Source: Gymnopus androsaceus JB14 | Taxonomy: Eukaryota > Basidiomycota > Agaricomycetes > Agaricales > Omphalotaceae | Reading direction: 5' to 3' | Length of the DNA stretch: 64,000 bases | Assembly (NCBI GenBank): GCA_009733575.1 | Contig: ML769456.1 | Span: 186,001 to 250,000, forward strand | Shown: positions 28,876 through 40,153 of the stretch, piece by piece | Numbering within the stretch: the stretch's first letter is position 1 | Layout of the letters: each line of letters begins with the position of its first letter | Notes under the pieces: model-generated | Databases searched by the model: none | Seen by the model: only the letters and a program-made list of their open reading frames with translations | Told to the model about the DNA's origin: nothing | Made by a program: the position numbers and the translations under genes

Positions 28876-30467
28876 TCAAGAAGCATACTCTGGGGGAGGA
28901 GTCCGGGGATGTCTACTACTGCTGAATCTCTGCCAACCTACTAGCAATCTGTAAGCTGGAGCTCTAGCAATAATACATCTTCTTCCATGGCCAAATTCAT
29001 GTCCTTGATTATTATTGAGCTCTTGGGATTGATCCAGAAGCGTGCAGGGATGCAATAGTGTTACGGTGTGAACCAGAGACATCCAATGGTTGTTCCACAT
29101 CACGACACGTCTCTGTAATAGGAGGCGCTTGCTGCGGCCCAATCAGTCTTTTGGTTCGGGATTTTATCGGCTTCACTGGCAACCTTGTATCTAACCCTGC
29201 CCCGTGTGGCACGGGCAGTACTGGGGCTGCCAGGATCTGGCGTGTCATGCATGCCATATGTGGAAGTAAGACTCCACGCTGCATGGGGAGTGGTGTGGAT
29301 TCTCCGAGTCAAGACTGGGTACAGCAGGATCAAAGGAAGGATTCGGAGTCGGAGGTGAGAAGAAAGCTCCACGTAGCAATGGTGAGTTTGCCCTCTGTTC
29401 GACCTGAGGATTGAGATATCTGCATCTTCCATAGTGACTACTTCTTGCCGCAATGGCACGGATCCATCACTCGTTGGGTTCACCCTTGTTTCATCCTCTG
29501 GATGTTTGAATGTCCATCTTTCAAAGCCTTCCTGCCTAGAACGTGACCACGTCTGCGGATGCTCAGAAATGCTGACAAGCCCACAAGGACTAATCCTACA
29601 ACTCCGCCAACCACACCACTGACTATAGCTCCAACCACATTTTTCTTTGCACTGAATCAATGGCAGTGGGAGAGATCGATGTTGATCCGGATATCGCTCT
29701 AATCAGCTTAATGGGTGAGATATGCAGGTTCTCTGGATTTAAAAAATGGCGCACAGCGAAGTTGTAGACTGAAGTACTAGTACCTCTTGACTGATTGCTA
29801 GTTTGAGTAGAGCTGCCAGGAGACAGAGAAGATACTCTAGCCAACGTGGTCGAGTTAGATGTAGGTGTCAGGCTAGATGTGGTTGTGATTGAGCTAACTG
29901 TAGGTGCAATCGGACTAGATGTAAATGTAGTCGAGCTAGACGTAGGTGTGATGGAGGAGGCAACGCTAACAGTGCCAGAAAATTGGTCACTTTGTGCGTA
30001 AATGTTGTCGATGTTAGATATGTTGACCGCGCGCAGAATACTAGGCAGAGTCCTGTTATAATCAACGCTCTGCTACCTGAGAAAGTAGGTAATGTACATA
30101 CGCGATATTGGGCCATTCAACGGCAAGCGGACTAGCGGTTAAGGGGTCGAGATTGGTAGCGAGAGTAAATTCATTAATGCCGGGGATCTGTCGGAGCCGC
30201 TCGGGTTCGACAATCAATATCAGAGAGAATATCCTTGTAATATTAAGTTTTTTAAATATTTTGCTGGGGATAGGATGGACGTACGGGTCGCTTGAATTAG
30301 CGGTCCAGGATACGCTCGAAACGCTACCAGCAACAACATTTTTAGGAGTGTTAAAGGTCAATCCTGAAGCCGCAGACAGTATGGCGACAACAATGCTATA
30401 CAAAAACAGTTCAGAACAAGAATGTACATAATGATTGAAGCAAAACTGACCTGACTTCAGCAAACAT
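28876..30467 (-). pseudogene. Membrane-protein paralog D, probably decayed
   Basis: Counterpart of paralog A over its whole length. ATG at 30465-30467 gives MFAEV spliced to SIVVAILSAASGLTFNTPKN and SVSSVSWTANSSDPYV. The second half of the Kre9-like domain is present (VEPERLRQIPGINEFTLATN; LDPLTASPLAVEWPN). The stalk (NSTTLARVSSLSPGSSTQTS) and tail (RQEGFERWTFKHPEDETRVN; SPSTARATRGRVRYKVASEA) are clear, ending RTPPPEYAS with stop 28876-28878. Several frame shifts occur between 29000 and 29700, including in and around the transmembrane segment. Given the +1 errors seen in essential genes of this window, some may be artefacts, so the pseudogene status is provisional. Confidence 0.66.
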
Positions 30468-30527
30468 CCTCTCAGAGAAGGGGCGGAGGAGAAATAATGC
30501 TACGAACTGAGGGCTCAAACAGCTGCT

Positions 30528-30540
30528 GGCAATATATCAG
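30528..30540 (-). promoter_or_regulatory. Conserved TATA-like element, paralog D
   Basis: GGCAATATATCAG about 60 bp upstream of the paralog D start codon, as in A, C and E. Confidence 0.45.
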
Positions 30541-30779
30541 AGTTAAATTTGGGGCGATGAACAACAGCCTCGACTCCTTCGTGATCAATATTGGCAAGGT
30601 GAAAAGATACGAAGCTGCTATGATACAGGCAGCAGAAGGTAGCTCAAATATATATCATGATGAAGAGATCTTCTCAGAGCGACTGAGGCTACAGCTCCAA
30701 TGGCTGTTTTCTTGGCATATTCAAGTTGGCAGTAGTAGAGGTGTCGATCGGGAGCATGGGATGGGATCTGAAAGTTTTT

Positions 30780-31240
30780 CGAATAAAGAAAAATGGCATA
30801 TGGTGAAGTTGCAGATGAAGGATTATTGCTAGCTTGAGAATTTTGACTAGACTTACTGGAAGATGTTCAGATCGGGATAATCGTCTGCTAGATTGTGGTC
30901 AAGGAAGGAACATCGGAGTACTTGACAAATTGATTACTCTGCGCGTATATACATCGCGATATTTGATATGTTGAACGCGCTCACAGTATAATCACTGTTC
31001 ACACCTAGTCAACGCAGTGCGACCTGAGAAAGCAGGTGATGTAGATACTCGCAAAGTAGAACCAAGAGCCATTCAATGGCGAGTGAACTGGCGGTTAAGA
31101 GGTCGATGCTCGAGCCTGAGGTGAGAGTAAGTTGGAAAGAATTAACGACAGTATGACAATTTAATTTTAAAAAATATTTTGCTTGGGATAGGAAGGACGT
31201 ACTCACAGCCTTCTGTTTGAGTAGCGCTTTCGGTATTACA
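30780..31240 (-). pseudogene. Membrane-protein fragment (ectodomain part)
   Basis: Degenerate copy of the ectodomain region of the family. It resembles paralog D at the Kre9-like second half (SSIDLLTASSLAIEW) and the stalk boundary (AAAAATGGCATATGGTGAAG matching AAAATGGCGCACAGCGAAG in D). Transmembrane and tail parts are missing. Confidence 0.65.
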
Positions 31241-31395
31241 TTCTGTGGAAATAGGACGACGACGAGGTTGAGAGTAGCAGCGTCGTGAACCGCATATTAT
31301 GAGCTCATTTCCCAGCCTGTTCTCTTCTAGAGACTAGCAGAGAGTCAATGTCGTTCATGCAGTTGGGGTCGATATCGATGCCTAGATTCCCAGGA

Positions 31396-31515
31396 TTGCT
31401 ATATGTAAATCTCAGATAGATCACCTTTACGAAGGGAATTTCATTGAACTTACAAAAACCAAATTATTATTGACGGCAGGACAGAATCGGGATGATAATT
31501 AGTTATAAAGTAGGA
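31396..31515 (+). repeat. Remnant of the MCM4 3' flank next to MTG2
   Basis: Patches matching the sequence downstream of MCM4 in the same order: ATGTAAATCTCAGATA, TTTACGAAGGGAATTTC, AATTAGTTATAAAGTA and ATCATCAAAACC.ATCAGAGT. The last patch overlaps the 3' end of the MTG2 coding region, and the corresponding sequence after MCM4 (about 19905-19932) ends at the same place. Confidence 0.72.
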
Positions 31516-31518
31516 TCA

Positions 31519-33369
31519 TCAAAACCAATCAGAGTCGTCGCTAGTGCTGCTCTCCTTCTCTCGTACAGCCTCCCGCGCCTCTACAACATATTTCTCCATC
31601 AAACCAACTGCCTTCTTGAGGTTCTGGCTGAACTTTGCAGATATCGGCACCACATCCAGATATCTTGTATCACCCTGCTCATCCAACACCGACATTTCCC
31701 TCGCAACAAACTCTTCTAATCGTGTCAGTTTAAGCTTTGCCTCTTCAACTGAAGCAGGATCACCATCTCCCGCTAGTAGATCTGCCTTGTTCGCTATAAC
31801 CATTCGAGCCTTTCTGCTCATTCCGGGGAGATACTGCTCGAGCTCATCTCGTAGAACAGCAATATCATCCCAAGGAGCCGGAACGGAAAAGTCCACTACG
31901 TAAACTAGTGCGAGAGAACGTTCCATGGACCGGAAGGAATGAATGCCCTAGACCGACATTTTCAGACGCTTTCGATATCAGACCTGGATTATCAGCGATA
32001 GTAAACCTAAAGCGTTCTACAATGTCGAAAGAATGTCCATGTCCGTATCCGCGATCGAGGGAATCAGAATTGTTTTGCTGGTTTCGCGTTAAAGCATCTG
32101 CGAACGCGCCTTCTTCCATCTGAGCTTTAATCTGCGCTTCTTCGATTAATGTCTCGTCGTGCACCATACCCTCGGAGAGACCGCCCTCGAACGAACCGTC
32201 TTGTGCTACACGCACAACACCGACGACAGGGTTGAGTGTGGTAAATGCATAACCAGCGACTTCTGTTTTGGCTCGACCACCGGTGAGAGCACGTAGGAGG
32301 GTGCTTTTACCTGCATTTGGTACACCGACGAGACCAATATCGGCCAAGAGCTTGAGTTCCAAGGAGAGAGTAACTCTGTCGCCTTCGTGTCCGCGTGTAG
32401 CGAATTTGGGGGAACGGTTCTCCTGGGTCAGGAAATGGGGGTTGCCCACTCCACCTTGACCTCCCAAAGCAACGAGATGACCTAATCCATCCTTTCGCGG
32501 AAGACCAAGTGGGCTATTAGGATCGTCCTCGAGTTCCACTTCCTTGTCCAAGTCAAGATATATCGGTTCCTCGATCTCTCTTTTCCGCCTCGCATATCTT
32601 CTTTCTCTCTCCTGCTTGTAAAGCACTTGTTCCGCCTCTATAAACGAGTCTCTTTCCACATTGGATTCACTGTATCTCGGATAATGAACCCATCGGTTAT
32701 CTCTCATCTTCGCCTGCTTTTCCGCTGGTTCGAGGCCCTCTAGTGACTCTGCTTCCGCATCCCATTCGTCTTTTGCTGTCCGAGGATCATCTCGAGGAAG
32801 TTGTCGTACTATTGTTCCTACTGGAACTCGAATGACTAACGGAGAACCGTTTTTGCCATTTTGCCACGTCCCTTGACCGTTTCCGCCGTTTTCACCTCGG
32901 ACGCGTTTGGCGACAGAATTAAGGGTGGTGAGTTCTGTAGTGGGTTGAATGTATACATCGCCTCCGCGTCCACCATTTCCTCCAGAAGGAGGCCCAAATG
33001 GGAGGAATTTTTCGCGGTGAAAGGCCGCGCAACCGTCTCCGCCTTTGCCTAACAGAAATAATGTTTATTTCGATGAATCTTGCAGAGTTAAGGGCCCTGA
33101 CCTCCTCGTATATTGATTATTAGATGGTCTAGAAAATTTTGGCCCTAAATTATTTAGTATATTATGGATAAAATGAAATTGGAGAGGAAACTCACTCCCT
33201 GCCGACGCTTCCACTCCGTTTTCCTTCTTCTCCGGTATGTCTCTGCTTCATTCGCGAGAGCTTCATTGTCGCGATATATAGCTCGGTTATCAAGAGATAC
33301 CGCACATTTTGAAAAGTGAGAGACGCGACGAGGACAAAATTTGAGAGTGAAATGGGTGAGATGAAGCAT
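31519..33369 (-). CDS. MTG2: Obg-family mitochondrial GTPase (MTG2)
   Basis: Mitochondrial Obg GTPase needed for large mitoribosomal subunit assembly. ATG at 33367-33369 opens a presequence-like N-terminus (MLHLTHFTLKFCPRRVSHFS). The Obg glycine-rich domain starts with FLDHLIINIRG, intron, GKGGDGCAAFH, then PFGPPSGGNGGRGGDVYIQP and GENGGNGQGTWQNGKNGSPL. The GTPase domain has G1 GVPNAGKST (about 32305-32331), switch II DNPGL (about 31985) and G4 NKADLL (about 31785-31800). Stop 31519-31521 after STSDDSDWF. There is a roughly 120-residue basic/acidic insertion (RERRYARRKREIEEPIYLDL) between halves of the Obg domain. One extra base at 31930-31933 splits GLGHSFL from RSMERSLALVYVVDFSVPAP. Divergent from the arrestin-like gene. 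Confidence 0.9.
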
Positions 33370-33412
33370 CTGGAAAAATTGGCGCCGAAAAAAATAGTAT
33401 TTCTCCTGTCTT

Positions 33413-33486
33413 TCATTGGTCACCAACCAGTCGAACCTGCAATCTCCAACCTCCCGATTCCGCAAGGCGACTCAGACGCCATTTAG
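33413..33486 (-). other. tRNA-like relic
   Basis: On the minus strand an A-box-like TGGCTAAATGG is followed by GGAGATTGCAGGTTCGAC, the same variable-loop/B-box string found in the tRNA-Arg at 35741-35835. The T-stem does not pair (GCAGG against CTGGT), the anticodon arm is not foldable and only five acceptor pairs form (GTCAC/GTGAC). Best read as a decayed tRNA, perhaps Arg-derived. Confidence 0.35.
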
Positions 33487-33859
33487 CCAAGTGACGGCTG
33501 GTTTAGAAACGTATTATTTGCTTAAAGCTGCGCAGGGAAAAAGCGGCTGACAGTTACTCACGCAGCCAGCAATTCTGCGCGCGCGAAGCAAGCTTTGTAT
33601 CTCCACTACGGGCCTCCGATGTGCCTTTCAACGCCCTTTTCACTTTCTGCGGGGCTCCGGTTTCTACGCTTTGACTATTCTGACTCGAGCAGGTACATCC
33701 CAATTGACTCGAGTGATAGAGATCCGTACCAAACTCGTAATTCTAGGAACTTGGCTGACTGAGAGATCTCGAAACTAGGCAGGCAGTATGTTTGGTATTT
33801 TATTCAAACTTTGAAGTGACTCGACGTTTAAATAAACCCCGTCGTGTTGTTTTCGCGTC

Positions 33860-35626
33860 ATGTCCTCCACACAAGAATCTACACTCCCAGAGTATAGCGA
33901 TCCGTCGCCGCCTCCATTCTACTCTGTTCAGGTCAGCGAGGGGGAAGAGCTCCTCGAGTCAACAGGTGCTCCTCCGTCAGCTAGGCGCGCCGGTTCGTAC
34001 ACGCAAACCTGGGACTGTGGACTCGAAGTGATCTTGTCTGAACAGAACCAGGATATCGTTAACGGGGCTAGTACTCCCGTCTATAATCAGCAGGGGCTTA
34101 TCACCGGGAAGATATTATTTCGGCAAAACGCTGAGAGCGTTCTACAAGTCTTCTTGAAAGGCAAATTCCTTTTACTTGTTCCGATGTCCAAAGTGGACTG
34201 ATTTTTTCAACGTTGCAGATAGAAGGAATACTCAAGCGTAGGGTCTCTGGCAGAGGTGCCTCAGCGAGCAAGGCTGTCAAAATCCTTGGGGAATGTTACG
34301 AGCTTTGGGCGAAACCACGAGGCCAAGCTGCAACCACATCCGAATCTATGAACCCTCCTCATGAACTAGAGTTTTCGTCGGTACTTCCAGCAACATTCCA
34401 AGATGATGAAGGAAACTGTGACATTCCTCTCCCTCCGTCCCATGAGATATCGTTAACAGGGATTCCAGGATTATACTCTCAATGTAAGCCGCTAATTAGT
34501 CTTCGTCCGTTCTTATATATGTATCTCCTTCACAGGTACCTATGCAATCAAAGTTCTCGTGGTGACCCGCGGTTCATTATGGAACAAAACGAAAACGTGA
34601 GATCATTAGTTTCGTCACAACTAGTGCTCCAATACTGACTGGATTATCTAGATATACCATCCCATTCAAATACCTTCCTCGAAATCGTCCCGCAGTCCCT
34701 TTGGTCACAAACGATGGTATCCGACCTGGATGTCCTTTATTCCATGCAACGATCAAAAGTGCGCCAGAGTTGTGGTTTGAAACGAATTCCGTTTTGCAGC
34801 CTAAACCTGCGTCGGGATTGAGTTCTATAGAAGCTCAAGTAAGCACTTGCCAAGGTTTACACCTGAGAAAAACAATCCTCATCTCGCCGTGTAGTTTTTC
34901 ATACCCTCTGGACGAATATTCGAGCTCGGGGATGAAATCCCATTCCACATCCAACTCACTGGAACAGCATTCTCCCTACAAGCGCTGTATGCGCGTCTTC
35001 GATTAGAACACGTCGAAGATAGTAGTGATTCTGGAAGCCGTTCATCTTCTCCAACATTTACTATCCATTCGACAACATCCTCCTCAGGCGGTACATCGTC
35101 GAGTTCCAACAGCCGCGGTAAAAACAAATCCAAAGACAACTCGGACAATAACTTTATCTCACTATCGGTAGCCCTCCATCGCCAAGTGCGTGTGGAGGTG
35201 AAGGAGCAGGTGGTGTGGAAGAGTTATATCATTGGCGAAGGACGTATACATCCCATTCCTCCGCCATTTGACTCGGAATTTTATGACGGAACCTTCGTGC
35301 CATCGCCTGCAGATGCGGATGATCCAGAGAGGATTGAGAATCTCGATGGAGCAGGTGAGATTCGATGTCGTTCGGATGTGGATATTGGGCATTTTGAGAT
35401 GAAGGGAAAGGTGCAAGTTAAGGTATGTAAGCTTGAGTCTTTGTCGAACCACGGGCTAACTTCCTGGGACAATTTGTAGGATTTTTTAGTTTTACAATTT
35501 GGTACAAACTCTTCAATAGGCAACAAGTCGCCATCGGAGATCAGTTCGCGGTTCTTTCCTTTGAAAATAGCGGTTCCGGTTTGGCTGGTTACGGATAGCT
35601 GGAGTGAACATCCGATGATGCTATGA
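33860..35626 (+). CDS. Arrestin-like protein (ART/alpha-arrestin type)
   Basis: Alpha-arrestin-like protein, a class that links Rsp5/Nedd4 ligases to membrane cargo. ATG at 33860: MSSTQESTLPEYSDPSPPPF, with a PPFY motif at residues 18-21 and a second tyrosine motif LPEY at 9-12. The arrestin-N fold follows: TQTWDCGLEVILSEQNQDIV, GLITGKILFRQNAESVLQVF, intron, IEGILKRRVSGRGA, then HEISLTGIPGLYSQC, intron, TYAIKVLVVTRG. The arrestin-C half has YTIPFKYLPRNRP and FFIPSGRIFELGDEIPFHIQ, then an acidic/serine loop (SDSGSRSSSPTFTIHSTTSS) and RVEVKEQVVWKSYIIGEGRI. The last exon (DFLVLQFGTNSS) ends IAVPVWLVTDSWSEHPMML, stop 35624-35626. The PPxY sits at the N-terminus rather than in the C-terminal tail usual for yeast ARTs. 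Confidence 0.8.
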
Positions 35627-35740
35627 TTTTGCCTATACCTAAACAGTAGACGTTCTGTTTATATTTTATTAATGTTGTAATGTAACTAGACTTTGTACAA
35701 CGTCAAAAAAGTATGAAACTTCATTTCGATCTCACAGTAT

Positions 35741-35835
35741 TGACCACCGCAGGGGTCGAACCTGCAATCTCCTGATACTAACTTATCAGAGCATGATGAT
35801 CGTAGTCAGACGCGATGCCATTTCGCCAGGCGGCC
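35741..35835 (-). tRNA. tRNA-Arg(ACG) with 23-nt intron
   Basis: Cloverleaf on the minus strand. Acceptor GGCCGCC pairs with GGTGGTC (two G-U pairs) followed by discriminator A. D arm GCGA/TCGC; anticodon stem TCTGA/TCAGG; anticodon ACG in loop CTACGA; T arm GCAGG-TTCGACC-CCTGC. An intron of about 23 nt (TCATCATGCTCTGATAAGTT then AGT) lies one base 3' of the anticodon, the standard eukaryotic position. TTCGA B-box and TGGC..A..TGG A-box present. Confidence 0.9.
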
Positions 35836-36280
35836 ATGTGTCAATACAAGATAGACCGTTCATCATACTTCAGCAGTGATTTGATTCTCCAGATTCTCGG
35901 TAGCCCCGGCCGTCTTAGCCATTGCTTACATCACAGCATTCTACGCAGCTTAGACGCAGATCCTCTGCCGTCTTTATTCGATCTGACTCTTATGAACTAC
36001 TTCTGCATATCATCCTCGACGCTTTGGTTTGTGGGAATTTGACGTAAGTGCCGAAAGCGCCGATGAACTTATTAGCGCCCAAAAGCGCCTGTCCGGCCAT
36101 TCTCGTTAGTCCTGACTTCCATCTACGCGCTGATATCTATTACTGGCCAGAGAGACTGGACCATTTTACTTCTTGCTCCGGGAGGTTCAAGTTTCGCCGG
36201 ACGTGTCATTTGTGCTCCCTCTCCGCCTGGAATCCAAGAAACTAGAATTCAGTCATTATTCAACTATTAATTTAGCTGCA

Positions 36281-38782
36281 ATGGCTACATCGAAGCCATT
36301 CACTGCATATCCTCTCCCGGCACCGCTACGATCATCGCTATTCAAAAACCCAACAGATGGAGTCGTTCCGCCAATCGATGACCTCGAAGCTTTGCATGCA
36401 GAACTGAAGAATCTCAAGGCAAGGACTATGGAGAAGGCAAGGAGGACGGGAGAGGATATGAAGGTTTTAGAGGAAGGAATGCGACGGATGAAGGAAAGGG
36501 CCAAGAAAGGAAAGGAAAGAGAGGGAAAAGAAAAGATCAAGAGAGAACGCGACTGTTAGTTTTCAACTTGCTTCTTTTCGGAATCAACATTGACCATTTG
36601 GCTTTGATCTTCCATTGTCCTCCTAATCCGACACGCTGGTCCACACTCTTGCATTGATTTAAAATGGCCATATTCTCGCTGGCTCTTCTCGTGACATGCC
36701 TGTGTGCACTCGCTCCCAATCTCTAGTTTCAGCGACGCCTCTCCCCGAGTTTGCAGACGACGGGAAGCCTCTGGCATTAAGTTTATCTTCTTCTGTGGCT
36801 TCCGGCTCCAGTAAACCTCGTCTCTCTTCGCTTCCTCTCAATTCCGGCGCGCCTTCATCCGCACGGTCGTCTGTCGATCCTCGCGGAGAAGAAAAAGACA
36901 AGAAGAAGAAGAAGAAGCGCAAGAGAGAGTTGCTGGAGGAGAGCGATGTTGAAATGGGTATGTCTCGATCTATGGATCTTAATATAAATCTCATTACGCT
37001 TAGACGCTTCTCCGCGGGTTCATAAAGGTACTCCTCCGGTAGCTCACATTGCGCACTCTATCGCCTCCTCCTCTTCCGTTTCTGTCCCTCCGAAGGCGTC
37101 CAAATCAATATCGTCTTCATCTCATGGCAAGGTTCGCATCGAGCGCTTCTATCTAATCTTCTCAACTAACGGTTATTCCCTATAGAATTCATCTCTATCA
37201 CATACAGGCATAGATTTCGCCGTCCCTCAGCCACTTTTGATACTCCCTCCCAGACCACCAATACAACCGCCACCGATACCTGCACCTTCTCACCCAACTC
37301 TTGTCTCTGAGGATTTCAGCAAGATTCCCAAAGCTCCTACCGCCCAAGTGGCAATCACGACATTTTATTCTAGCGTTGAGCCCTACCTGAGGCCTATAAA
37401 GGAAGAGGATATAGGGTTCTTGGAATGGGGAGGCGATGAAATAGAGCCTTATGTGATGCCCAAGTTGGGGAAACATTATCTCGAGGTGTGGGAGGAACAG
37501 GATCGACTAGGCCTGCCCCCTTCGATGAACACTACAACAACCATTGCAGGCAGCAGTGCCGTTCCTAATCCTTCAGCAGTAGCACCTAACCCTTCCTTCG
37601 ATCCCTCCACGCTCGCCGAACCTGATACTCAATCCGAGCTTCTCGGACACGGTCCTCTTACCGAACGCCTCATCGCAGCACTCCTACCTATGCCAGACAG
37701 CCACTTGACATGGAAGGGAGTCAAAGCCGCAGAAGACGCGATGGAAGGACGACCTGGTGGCAGTGGCGCCGCGGCCAGTAGGCGGGAAAAGCTCACTGTG
37801 GCGGACCTGGAGAAACGTATTGGGGATACGATGCGTTCGTATGGCTTGTTACCAATTGGTGCCCAGCAGGTCGACTATGACAATAAAATCGACGATCCCA
37901 TCGCTACTGCTCTGCGTATAAACCAGGCCGAACTACGGCGTGTCTCCACTACGAATAGGTTACGAAGAGAGCGCTATGCGGCAGTAGCGAAAGATAGACT
38001 CGCTTACGGCGAATATATGGAGTTGAGGGACTCAGGTGGATAGGAATATTGTCAACCTGTATAACAAGCTTCAGAGAGTGCAGAAGGCGCAGAAGGAAGC
38101 GCCAAAACTTGGGAGGAAGAAGAAACTCAAGACTGAAGATGGTGTGGTGAACGGTCTTAATGGCTCTGGTAGTTTCTCTGCTTCCGCGTCTGCGAACGGG
38201 GACGCAGTACCGCTGCCGCCTCCACCAATTCCACCGTGTCCAGCAGCTCTCGGTCTCGGTCCTGACGAGGATAATCAACTGGTAGTGAGCGATGCGCTCA
38301 AGCACTTGGTGCAGACACGGAAAGCTTGGGTGAAAGTGGGTGATATGGTTTTGGACGACAAGGAGGGTCCTTTGGAGCCGATGGATATCGATATGGAGGA
38401 GCCTGATTCAGATGATTCCGACTCTGAAGGGTTGCTTAGACCTAACGTGAACTGGAGAGGCGAAGTGAGCGAACGGCCGCGGCGTGGGCGGATCCTTGGT
38501 TTCCCTAAAGAAAGCATATTCAAAGGGCTGGAGGAAGAGGTGGAGGAGATAATGCGGGAATGGGAGCAGCAAGCGGGATTGCAGGAACAGGCAAAGGCAT
38601 CGACATCGACGACGGCAAATTCGAATTCGAATTCAGGGACAACGACAGCCAGTGCGCAGCCTGCGCCTACAGCGTCTTCGTCCTCTGGAAGCGGGTTGAA
38701 AATCCATCTCAATGGGCATGTCCAGGCGACGTATGGCAAAGGCAAAGGAAAGGCGAGGGATGATCAGATGGATGTTGGTTAA
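36281..38782 (+). CDS. ADA3: SAGA/ADA histone acetyltransferase subunit ADA3 (NGG1)
   Basis: ADA3-type adaptor of the Gcn5 acetyltransferase module, nuclear. ATG at 36281: MATSKPFTAYPLPAPLRSSL, then IDDLEALHAELKNLKART, a charged helix. Following exons give TPLPEFADDGKPLALSLSSS, a lysine-rich stretch (about 36895-36940), GIDFAVPQPLLILPPRPP and KIPKAPTAQVAITTFYSSVE. The family-defining C-terminal domain follows: GPLTERLIAALLPM, LEKRIGDTMRSYGLLPIG, DDPIATALRINQAELRRVST, KDRLAYGEYMELRDS, then VDRNIVNLYNKLQR. Between the last two pieces one G is extra at about 38035. After that come a polar tail with KAWVKVGDMVLDDKEGPLEP, an acidic run and an RGRILGFP segment, ending GKARDDQMDVG, stop 38780-38782. 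A predicted 52-nt intron (37984-38035) would also restore the frame but would delete the conserved RLAYGEY block. Confidence 0.85.
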
Positions 38783-39477
38783 TCTCTTTCTTCAGATGTT
38801 GGTTATTCATGGGGAGGGAGGGAATCGTCGCTTGTGCTTGCTTGGTATGTTAATACCCCGATGTCATATACTATTATTGCATACTCTTATATCGATTGAA
38901 GCGAAATGCTCAGAACTTTCGAACATTATAGCGTGTACGCCTTAACAGTCAGGTTTATCCTCAGAGTTGGGAAGGTGAGACTCGGAACCAAGAGTTTGAG
39001 GAAGTCGGGTGCTTTTGGGTGTTCTACACCGCAAGTTGGGCGCTCTAAAGATTTTAATGCCGCCGATACAGCTATGATAGACTCGGTCGATGAGGAGAAC
39101 TGGACCAATTTGAGGTTGTGGTACGCATATTTCGATGGGTCGATTCAAAACGCCTTTCGCGTAGCTCTAGCTGTAATAAATGGCATGGCAAAAGCGCTTC
39201 ATTTGCTTGATTCAAAATCATTGCAACTTGAAATGCTGAAACGCCTCTAGAGGCATCAAAAAGAATCACGACTGCGGCCTTCTGATTCTGGATGAGCTTG
39301 GATAGTCATAGTGCAAAGATGACTCGTATGCGATTAGTATCCTTCTAGCCTCGTGTATGGTAGAAAGCATTTTGCAATTGGGTAACAATCCGACCTAGCA
39401 TACTCAGTTGATTCCTCGTGCATTCGCCAGGAATATACATGCACATTCCCTGTGCTCAATCTCCAGTTCAAATCGGC

Positions 39478-39845
39478 TGGCTCCTCCCCAGAACCATTCA
39501 TCCAATCCGTCTTTGCCTCCTCGTACTTGTCTTTATCGAAATCCATACAACCACGGAATTGACGATCTGGAGAAGATACCAAATAGTCGCACACGGAAAG
39601 CAGTTGGACAAAAGGGTTGGAAACTTCCAAGCCACCTTGAGAGATTCGGAAGAAACATCACCCTGCTGGAATATCTTTGAGTCCGAAGCGAGCTTCGACC
39701 ATGGATCGGAGTTTTTCTACTACTGAGCCAGCGTGTTCTTCGAATATAGCCCGTTGGATGGTCTCAACAATCTCATCGAGGTGGCCTTGATCAAGGCAAT
39801 GCGCCGGCTGGCCAAAATTTCGGTGAAAGAATTCCATATATTCCA
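39478..39845 (-). pseudogene. rvt-type reverse transcriptase, C-terminal fragment
   Basis: Copy of part of the thumb/C-terminal region of the rvt gene at 50.3-53.3 kb: RNFGQPAHC-like start (about 39840), QRAIFEEHAGSVVEKLRSMV, then GLKDIPAG, SQGGLEVSNPFVQLLSVCDY, LVSSPDRQF and DKDKYEEAKTDWMNGSGEEP. Frame-shifted and with a stop after IPAG. It keeps GLKDIPAG and FDKDKYEE in one frame across positions where the longer copy has a +1 and a +2 shift. Colinear with the N-terminal fragment at 44.7-45.7 kb. Confidence 0.85.
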
Positions 39846-40153
39846 GCTAGGAAAGTACAATTATGGACAATTAGTGTGAAAGTTCTTTCCCTCGCTTTGC
39901 ACGCTAAAGCAGCTCTGAGATGCTTTGCGAGAGGTTTCCGATCGAATCCGGATGTACTCATAGGCATCAATAAGAAAGTCCCGGTGCTTATTTTTTATTC
40001 TACTATGTACAGGATTCGCGAGTTACTTACTTATGAAAATCATAGAAAACTGTGTAGCAGTGTAAACAACGCACAAGCAATAGTACTATCTAAACACTTT
40101 GTCACCTTCAAACTGTCGCTTTGCAGGTGATTAGTACAACGTTCAATCGAGGA

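Noticed and set aside
37984..38035. A 52-nt intron in ADA3 that would repair the frame
   Set aside because: It would remove KDRLAYGEYMELRD, the conserved ADA3 block; a single extra G at about 38035 is the better explanation.
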